Assembly (NCBI GenBank): GCA_938011245.1
Contig: CALLUJ010000040.1
Location: 1-41,065 of the forward strand
Direction: 5' to 3'
DNA length: 41,065 bases
Source: an uncultured Aquimarina sp.
GTDB lineage: Bacteria; Bacteroidota; Bacteroidia; Flavobacteriales; Flavobacteriaceae
The notes under the pieces are model-generated. The model saw only the letters and a list, made by a program, of their open reading frames with translations, had not been told where the DNA came from and did not search any database. The position numbers and the translations under genes were made by a program. Below, piece after piece: positions 35,525 through 41,065 of the stretch. Each line of letters begins with the position of its first letter. Position 1 is the first letter of the stretch.

Positions 35525-36910
35525 TTATAAATTTGGCACTTTAACAGACTCTCCAACCCAACAGCCTATAGTAATTGTTTTACCTTGCATTCCTTTTTGA
35601 AAAACATCTGTTTTTGAAGGCGCACTACCCATGTAGTTAGCAATTAACTTATTTGCATACTTAGTCTGCGAAGGCTGCACTCTTTTCGCTTTTCTAGCAT
35701 AATCTGCCGCCAACCAATATACGGCTCTTTTATTAAACTCGCTATCTCCACAATTATTAGCACTACTAGCTATCATACTAGCTATTTGAATATATCCTAA
35801 CCCGTAAGATGGTTTATTTTCGATTGCTTTTCTGTAATACCTACGTGCTTGTCCGTATTTACCTTTTTTCTTTAAAGAATGTGCAATATTTGCATACACA
35901 TCGGCTCTTTTACTTGGGTTTGTTTCTAATTCTGCAGATTGATCGTAGTATTTACGAGCAGCAACAACATCTCCTTTTTGATCAGCAAGCTTACCTAAAT
36001 AATTAGCGGTAGCTGCGGAAGGCTCCAAACTATGTTGTTTTTCTACTAATTTAAAAAACAAAGGATCTTCTGTACATCCTTTTTTATACAAACGTTTTGC
36101 TGAACTTTTTACCCATTCTAAATTAGATGCATTAGCAGCGTATTGATCGTTTAACATTGGTACTAAATTAGGACAATCTGCTAATTTTCCTATCTTTCTA
36201 TCTATGGAATTTTCTACCTGTCCATATATTTTAAGAATATTTTCTGCTTGCTTTAGCTTTCTGGCTTCTTTTTTTAATAATGCCGTTCCAGAATCTTCTT
36301 TCTGAGATAATTCTGACACCAATTTTGCTTTCTTAGTTTGTTCTACTTCTATTTTTTCAATTAAATCGTCGTAGGTGTTAAACACCTCTTGAATATCTTT
36401 TTTTCCTTCTTTTTGCAAATCTACTAACAATCCAAAGTAGGTGTACATTTTTTTAGGCCCCACAAAATTCACTTTGTCTGATTTATAGGCTTTGTCAAAT
36501 AAATCGAATTGCTCTTGTGTGCTTCCCATTTTATTATCTGCCATAACTTGAGCAATATCCGAATACAAATCTCCATCTTTCGTTTTTGCAGGAAAGTATT
36601 GTTTTCTTTCTTTCCACAAAGCAATTAGTTCGTTTGCTAACTCTTGCCTTTCTGCAATAGGAGCTTTAGATTTTTTAGCTTTTTTTAATTTAGCTTTTAT
36701 TAATCTTTCACTACTTACATATGTTGCTATACTATAAGTAGGACAGTCTTTACGAACTTTTAACAAATAAGGCGCTGCCTCATCGTAGTTTTTAACCTTA
36801 ACTGCTTCTATACCTAAAGATGCATTTTTTTTACATTCTTCAGAAATTTGTGCATTTACAAACATTGTTGATGCAAAAATACTAGCCAATGTTATTTTAA
36901 ATAAACTCAT
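35525..36910 (-). CDS. Tetratricopeptide-repeat exported protein
   Basis: 461 residues with a signal peptide (about 1-20, cleaved near FVNAQ). The N-terminal part has a helix pair of TPR type (GIEAVKVKNYDEAAPYLLKVRKDCP). The middle (about 100-260) is highly charged and helical. Clear TPR units lie at about 300-380: ANYLGKLADQKGDVVAARKYYDQSAE and ADVYANIAHSLKKKGKYGQARRYYRKAIENKPSYGLGYIQIA. Function unknown; TPRs suggest a scaffold for envelope assembly. It lies between an outer-membrane protein gene and lptC with 20-22 bp gaps. Confidence 0.8.
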   Translation of the reverse strand: MSLFKITLASIFASTMFVNAQISEECKKNASLGIEAVKVKNYDEAAPYLLKVRKDCPTYSIATYVSSERLIKAKLKKAKKSKAPIAERQELANELIALWKERKQYFPAKTKDGDLYSDIAQVMADNKMGSTQEQFDLFDKAYKSDKVNFVGPKKMYTYFGLLVDLQKEGKKDIQEVFNTYDDLIEKIEVEQTKKAKLVSELSQKEDSGTALLKKEARKLKQAENILKIYGQVENSIDRKIGKLADCPNLVPMLNDQYAANASNLEWVKSSAKRLYKKGCTEDPLFFKLVEKQHSLEPSAATANYLGKLADQKGDVVAARKYYDQSAELETNPSKRADVYANIAHSLKKKGKYGQARRYYRKAIENKPSYGLGYIQIASMIASSANNCGDSEFNKRAVYWLAADYARKAKRVQPSQTKYANKLIANYMGSAPSKTDVFQKGMQGKTITIGCWVGESVKVPNL

Positions 36911-36932
36911 AATAGTTAGTGTTTTTTATTTT

Positions 36933-38198
36933 TTAATTGAATTTGCGTTTACGAAACCACTTATCGGACAAATTTAAACCAATTGAGAAATTCACAAAAC
37001 TTTCTTCGACTGCCCCACCACTTGTTGTTCCTCGTTTACCTCCTTCAAATCCTAAATTTATAGTTGACAAACCCTGCTTTAATGGTAACCCTAAACCAAA
37101 AGATATGCCAAACTCATTTATATCTTCATTATTAAATTGCAAACCTGTTTTCTCGTATCGTGCTCCTGCCCTATAAATAATTCTTTCAAAATAACTTTTA
37201 AATGACTGGTAATTAGGTTGGTAATAACCTCCTATTTTTACACCAAAAGGATCTATGTAATTAATGGTCGTTTCGTTTGTATTTCTATTTTGAAAACGAT
37301 CTTGATATGAATTATTACTGCCTGTATAAATTTCTGCTCCCACTAACCAATAGCTTTTTTTAGAAAACGAAGCTCCTACGGTAAACCTTGAAGGTAATTT
37401 AAAACTTCGATTGGGAACCTCTCTATTTCTAGTTGTTAATTCGCTAACAGGCCTAACTAAACCATTAACATCTATAATTACATCTGCGGTTTGTTGGTTG
37501 TTTGTAGAAGTAATATTACTTGAAAACTCGTATTTTAAGGAAGTTCTAAATACGTGTTTTTCGCTAACATTATAATCGTAAATAGCAGAAAAGGCGTACG
37601 AGAATCCAGCAATATCGGATTGATCGATACGCCTTGTATTTGCAATATTGATATTATTATTAATTTGGGTAATCTCTCCTTCTATCCTTCCAAAATTATA
37701 TTGAAATTCTGCCCCCAATGCTAATCCTTTATAAACTTTAGCTCCTGCTCCTAAAAAAACTCTATTCACATTCCCTGTACCTGTTTGTGATATGGTTCTT
37801 TCTGGAAAGTCTTGGTTTATTCGGTATCCCGATGCTGTAAAGGGTACTATCCCAAAACCAAAACCAAATTTGTTAGCAGGAATAGCAATACTCAAATAAT
37901 CAAAACTAACATTACTTACGTCTGATTTTCCAGAGGTATCCTCCAACTGGCCTACTGCATAGCTCCCTCCTACCGCAAAATTTGTTTTAGTCAATTCTGC
38001 ATAAGTTGCCGCATTTAAAACACTAGGTTCTACGGGGTTCGAAACAAAAGTAAGTCCTCCAATACTAACATTACCCACGCTTCCTCTAAACTTGCTTATA
38101 CCAATACCGTGGATTGAATATGGGGAAAATGTAGACTCCTGTGCTTGTGCAAAAACAGCTACTAGAAGCAACGAACTTACTAAAATATGTTTAATCAT
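36933..38198 (-). CDS. Outer-membrane beta-barrel protein
   Basis: 421 residues, with a signal peptide (about 1-19, ending FAQAQ). The mature start ESTFSPYSIHGIGISKFRG is typical of a flavobacterial family of FadL/OMPP1-like barrels. Many alternating strands with aromatic girdles are visible, for example YLSIAIPANKFGFGFGIVPFT and EFGISFGLGLPLKQGLSTINLGFEGG. The C-terminal KWFRKRKFN lacks a classical final Phe, so the last strand may be INFSIGLNLS-like. Substrate unknown. Its start codon overlaps the coaX stop by 4 bp (ATGA), implying translational coupling. Confidence 0.8.
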   Translation of the reverse strand: MIKHILVSSLLLVAVFAQAQESTFSPYSIHGIGISKFRGSVGNVSIGGLTFVSNPVEPSVLNAATYAELTKTNFAVGGSYAVGQLEDTSGKSDVSNVSFDYLSIAIPANKFGFGFGIVPFTASGYRINQDFPERTISQTGTGNVNRVFLGAGAKVYKGLALGAEFQYNFGRIEGEITQINNNINIANTRRIDQSDIAGFSYAFSAIYDYNVSEKHVFRTSLKYEFSSNITSTNNQQTADVIIDVNGLVRPVSELTTRNREVPNRSFKLPSRFTVGASFSKKSYWLVGAEIYTGSNNSYQDRFQNRNTNETTINYIDPFGVKIGGYYQPNYQSFKSYFERIIYRAGARYEKTGLQFNNEDINEFGISFGLGLPLKQGLSTINLGFEGGKRGTTSGGAVEESFVNFSIGLNLSDKWFRKRKFN

Positions 38199-38926
38199 TT
38201 ATTGGTATTATAATCCAGTATATGGCTTAGTCCTTCTAACAAAAAATTAGAAACGACAAATATGCCATTTTTTAATCGTTTAGACAAAAAATCCGCATTT
38301 CCGCCTGTTAAAATAACGACAAGTGCCGGGTATTTGTTACTAAAATCTTCAATTACGGCATTAATTTCCATTTGCATTCCTAAAGTTACTCCTGCATGTA
38401 TAGCATTTTCTGTACTATTTCCCACAAAAGTATCTACTTGTTTTGGAGCTAACAAAGGAAGGTTTACCGTGTTTTTATACAAACTAGTATATCGCATTTT
38501 TAACCCAAGACCTATAGCGCCTCCAAAATATTCTTTTTGCTTGTTTACAAAATCGTATGTAATACAACTTCCTACATCAATTACCAAACAATCCTTTTTA
38601 GGAAACTGACTTACTGCCCCAGCAATTAAAGCTATTCTATCGACTCCAAGGGTATTGGGCGTAGCATATAAATTAGTAAAAGGAACTTTCGTTTTATGGT
38701 CTAATTTTAATATTGAAATATGGTTTAACTCTTTCGATACATCTTCTTTACTTAAATTGGAAACCGAACTTAAGATGGATTTGTTAATATTTGGGAATTT
38801 TTTAATTATTTTTTTAAAATTATTTTTTAATTCTTTTTCTTTTACAACATACTTCTCCACCATTTTAATTCCTTGAAAAACAGCTAGTTTTGTTGTTGTA
38901 TTTCCTGCATCAATAATCAATTTCAT
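38195..38926 (-). CDS. coaX: Type III pantothenate kinase
   Basis: Phosphorylates pantothenate, the first step of CoA synthesis; a cytoplasmic dimer of the ASKHA fold. It has 243 residues, normal length. Motifs are LIIDAGNTTTKLAVF (2-16, phosphate loop), TLGVDRIALIAGA (about 92-104), VIDVGSCITYDF (about 117-128) with the catalytic Asp, GGAIGLGLKMRYTSLY, and VILTGGNADFL near residue 205-215. It is the first gene of the coaX-OMP-TPR-lptC cluster, with a -7 element at 38949-38956. Confidence 0.96.
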   Translation of the reverse strand: MKLIIDAGNTTTKLAVFQGIKMVEKYVVKEKELKNNFKKIIKKFPNINKSILSSVSNLSKEDVSKELNHISILKLDHKTKVPFTNLYATPNTLGVDRIALIAGAVSQFPKKDCLVIDVGSCITYDFVNKQKEYFGGAIGLGLKMRYTSLYKNTVNLPLLAPKQVDTFVGNSTENAIHAGVTLGMQMEINAVIEDFSNKYPALVVILTGGNADFLSKRLKNGIFVVSNFLLEGLSHILDYNTNK

Positions 38927-38948
38927 AGAGGGTATTTAATTTTAAAAA

Positions 38949-38956
38949 CAAAAATA
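38949..38956 (-). promoter_or_regulatory. -7 promoter element of the coaX operon
   Basis: TATTTTTG on the minus strand matches TAnnTTTG, 22 bases before the coaX start codon. No TTG is found at the ideal distance. Confidence 0.45.
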
Positions 38957-39001
38957 CTAAGATATTTTACGTTTTTATTTTTTAGAAGTAAAAAAAGAGT
39001 T

Positions 39002-39009
39002 TATATTTG
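39002..39009 (+). promoter_or_regulatory. -7 promoter element of tRNA-Phe
   Basis: TATATTTG matches TAnnTTTG, 35 bases before the tRNA. The region at -33 is T-rich without a clear TTG. Confidence 0.5.
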
Positions 39010-39044
39010 CACCCGCTTAGCGATGTAACTTACTAAGCAGATTG

Positions 39045-39117
39045 GGTGCCTTAGCTCAGTTGGTAGAGCAAAGGACTGAAAATCCTTGTGTCCCTGGTTC
39101 GATTCCTGGAGGCACCA
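39045..39117 (+). tRNA. tRNA-Phe (anticodon GAA)
   Basis: A 73-base gene with acceptor stem GGTGCCT/AGGCACC and discriminator A. The D-arm is GCTC-AGTTGGTA-GAGC. The anticodon arm places GAA at 34-36 in AGGACTGAAAATCCT. The T-arm is CCTGG-TTCGATT-CCTGG. The CCA end is only partly matched by the genomic CCT. A terminator follows directly. Confidence 0.95.
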
Positions 39118-39122
39118 CCTTT

Positions 39123-39156
39123 AAAACCTCATAGTCCTTTGATTATGAGGTTTTTT
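39123..39156 (+). terminator. Terminator of tRNA-Phe
   Basis: AAAACCTCATA pairs with TATGAGGTTTT across a ten-base loop and is followed by more T. It starts 5 bases after the tRNA. Confidence 0.85.
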
Positions 39157-39371
39157 GTTTTCAAAATTATTTTAGAAAGCTTTACATATCCTTTAACAAC
39201 ATTACAAACCGAAAGCCTTAGACAAATTAAACTCCGTAGTAGTTATTTATATTAAATCGTAATCACTTTTTATTCATTAATAGACAGAAATACCACTGTA
39301 AAAAAAAGACTAACAGCAAATTATTAGTTGATACATAAAAGTAATTTTTTATTTTTAATATATTAGAGATC
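39157..39371. other. Non-coding gap before the ACT-domain gene
   Basis: AT-rich sequence with no supported gene on either strand. It lies between the tRNA-Phe terminator and the hairpin at 39372-39416 and should contain the promoter of the ACT-domain gene, though no clear TAnnTTTG match was found. Confidence 0.5.
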
Positions 39372-39416
39372 ATTTTAAAACATAACTTTTAAAGAAAAAA
39401 AGTTATGTTTTGAAAT
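39372..39416 (+). repeat. Long hairpin 28 bp upstream of the ACT-domain gene
   Basis: Bases 39372-39390 pair with 39398-39416 (19 pairs, one of them T-G) around a seven-base A-rich loop. The stem is almost purely A/T with one CATAAC/GTTATG core. On the plus strand no T-run follows. If transcribed it would form a stable leader structure close to the start codon at 39445. Confidence 0.55.
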
Positions 39417-39444
39417 CTTAAATTAAATTCTAAAACAAAATTAT

Positions 39445-39843
39445 ATGGCAGGAGAAACAAATATCTCTCAATTACTAAAAGGCATGAGTCCTAAACTAAA
39501 TACAGGGGAATATGTATTTTCTACCGTAAAAGACATTAATAAAATAGATCGAAACCATACCATTTGCGAGTTTAAAGAAAAAGAAGGAACTACTATAGTT
39601 ATGGAAAGAAAAAAGGCAGACGAAATAAACTTAAATTATGAATATATTGCCGCTTGGATAACGCTAACTATTCATTCATCCCTTAATGCTGTAGGCTTAA
39701 CCGCTTTGTTTTCCAGCGAATTAGCTAAAAACAGCATTAGCTGTAACGTTATTGCTGGTTATTATCACGATCATATTTTTGTAGATAAAAAAGATTCAAA
39801 AAGAGCTATTCAAGTATTAACTAAGTTATCTAATTTGCAATAG
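39445..39843 (+). CDS. ACT-domain protein (DUF2241-like)
   Basis: 132 residues, cytoplasmic. The N-terminal half (about 4-70) shows [22 protein letters not shown], the hallmark of the DUF2241 family. The C-terminal half is an ACT-like domain ([46 protein letters not shown]). ACT domains bind amino acids or other small ligands; the related eukaryotic CASTOR proteins sense arginine. No enzyme motif is seen, so a ligand-responsive regulator or binding protein is likely. It stands alone, about 330 bp after tRNA-Phe. Confidence 0.87.
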   Translation: MAGETNISQLLKGMSPKLNTGEYVFSTVKDINKIDRNHTICEFKEKEGTTIVMERKKADEINLNYEYIAAWITLTIHSSLNAVGLTALFSSELAKNSISCNVIAGYYHDHIFVDKKDSKRAIQVLTKLSNLQ

Positions 39844-40044
39844 TTCCTGTTCAAAATATTATTAACAAAATATAAATAACATCTAGGTTATACGTAAAAC
39901 ACATATTTACAAACTTAAAACGGCGTTAATAATACATAACTTATTATCAATAACCCAAATTAAAAGCTGTTTGTATCGGAAATACCATAAATTTATAGCT
40001 ACGAATAGTACATCATCGTACGATATTCAAAAAAATACCAGTAA

Positions 40045-40873
40045 ATGAAAATTGGTTTTCTTCGTGCTCAATTAATAATTACTTTTTTAATACTCTTTCC
40101 ATTAATCACAAATGGACAAGTACTAGTATCAAATATATTAAATAGTAATGTTTACTGGGGACCCGATAATATAAAAGGAAACAAAAATTATCTAAGTCCA
40201 ATTTACATCGAAACATTAAAGATTGCCCGCCAAAGGTTAAAGCTGTTATATAAAAAATAATTCTACAAAAACAAAATCCGGACACTCAAAGAAACAGCAA
40301 AAGAATGACTCATTAACTTCGTTTAATGCTCTTCAATTCAATAAAAAAGTCTCTTTTGAAATAAGCATAGTTGATTCATTAATTAATCAATGGTCAAAAA
40401 TAGCTTTAAAACAAAAATTGCTCTCGCAAGCAATTGAAGTAATTAACAATAAAAATTGTGTGCAATTCGAAACAGTTGAAGGCTCTTTTTTATCAGGTAA
40501 TATAATTATTAAGAAAGTAAATGAATTAGATAGCCTTATTTACAGACAAATAATTCCCAATGTAAAAAAACTCCAAACCACTAAGTGGATCAAAAAAAGA
40601 AGTACTAAGCCTTGCAAATCTAAAGAAATCGAGGATTGTATGTATTGGTGTTTAACAAAAGTAGATTACTATTCTTTTAAAGACATGAAAAACGAAAATT
40701 ATGACACCGAAAGTTGTCCTTGTAACATGAAATATGACCCTATATTAAAGCAATGCACAAAACAAATGTTATATGTTCAAAAAAATGCTAAAGTTGACTA
40801 TTACCTAATTAATAAACAGAATCAAAAAAATCTTGAAATTATTAATTGGGAGGTTATTAACTGTAATCCATAA
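40045..40873 (+). pseudogene. Secreted Cys-rich protein of unknown function, interrupted by one frameshift
   Basis: Two adjoining frames fit one gene of about 276 codons. The first (40045-40260) has a signal peptide (MKIGFLRAQLIITFLILFPLITNGQ is split here as about 25 residues) and ends at TAA after LKLLYKK. The next frame is open across the junction and runs to 40873. Removing one A from the six-A run at 40252-40257 joins them as LLYKNNSTKTK. The second part has no good start codon of its own near its beginning; the first candidate is TTG at 40418. Its end holds a Cys cluster: KPCKSKEIEDCMYWC, then SCPCNMKYDPILKQC, six Cys in all. The family was not recognised. A sequencing error, phase variation or true decay are all possible. 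Confidence 0.6.
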
Positions 40874-41002
40874 AATATATTTATAAGACCACGTAAACTT
40901 CAAATACTTAATTACACGTTTAGTATCAATAGCGTCCTAAATAATTTTTTGGATTAGAATGTTTCTTGATTTTACTGGTTTTACAAGGTTTTTTTAGAAT
41001 TT

Positions 41003-41065
41003 TCAGAACAGAACCCCTTGATATGTATCCTCAGGAGGTTTATCTATTTTTTCAAAAGGACTATC
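41003..41065 (-). CDS. Possible 3' end of a minus-strand gene (partial)
   Basis: Twenty sense codons and TGA (41005-41003) are open to the window edge on the minus strand, ending PPEDTYQGVLF. The other two minus frames are closed early. The residue mix looks protein-like, but the stretch is too short to name or to be sure of. Confidence 0.3.
   Translation of the reverse strand, partial: DSPFEKIDKPPEDTYQGVLF

Noticed and set aside
1-41065. CRISPR array or other regularly spaced direct repeats
   Set aside because: No evenly spaced repeats were seen; the only tandem repeats are within the Glu-rich lipoprotein gene.

Overview
The window looks like a chromosomal segment of a low-GC (roughly 30-35% G+C by eye) member of the Bacteroidota, most likely a marine Flavobacteriaceae. 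The reasons are: the ribosomal protein sequences and gene order; Bacteroidota-type promoters (TAnnTTTG at -7, with TTG upstream where visible); no Shine-Dalgarno-like sequences ahead of most genes; a TonB receptor with an N-terminal carboxypeptidase-like domain; many lipoproteins; and the coaX / LptC / parvulin gene block. Genus is not decided.

Layout. 1-881: right-hand part of an ISAon1-type (ISL3-like) insertion sequence, cut by the window edge, with the transposase split over two overlapping frames. 1002-14994 (minus strand): one block of 28 translation and secretion genes from rplC to rplQ, including secY, infA, rpoA and two genes too short for routine ORF calling (rpmD, rpmJ). It has a clear promoter at 14965-14994, a structured leader that contains a terminator-like hairpin just before rplC, and a terminator after rplQ. 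rpsJ and the str genes are not upstream; an alpha-carbonic anhydrase lipoprotein is found there instead.

16277-18785: tRNA-Leu (minus), then prs - rplY/ctc - pth (plus). 18810-23133 (minus): a PAP2 phosphatase and a 1224-residue lipoprotein that joins a metallophosphoesterase, a middle section with an atypical-kinase-like signature, and an outer-membrane barrel. 23287-26867: a cytoplasmic HD-domain phosphohydrolase fused to a Pycsar-type membrane effector domain (PycTM), with no nucleotide cyclase nearby, convergent with and overlapping a large GAF-domain protein. This pair is the best candidate for an undescribed signalling or stress/defence module. 27046-27115 is a perfect 70-bp palindrome.

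27123-32325 (minus): a Glu-rich surface lipoprotein, a PepSY membrane protein, a TonB-dependent receptor and a small Cys-motif protein. The last three probably form a metal or siderophore uptake unit. 32397-38956 (minus): an envelope operon coaX - outer membrane protein - TPR protein - lptC - small membrane protein - parvulin foldase, ending in a second loop-less palindromic terminator.

39045-41065 (plus): tRNA-Phe with terminator, an ACT-domain protein preceded by a strong hairpin, and a secreted Cys-rich protein of unknown function broken by one frameshift in an A-run. The last 63 bases may hold the 3' end of a minus-strand gene. I see no CRISPR array, prophage or rRNA.
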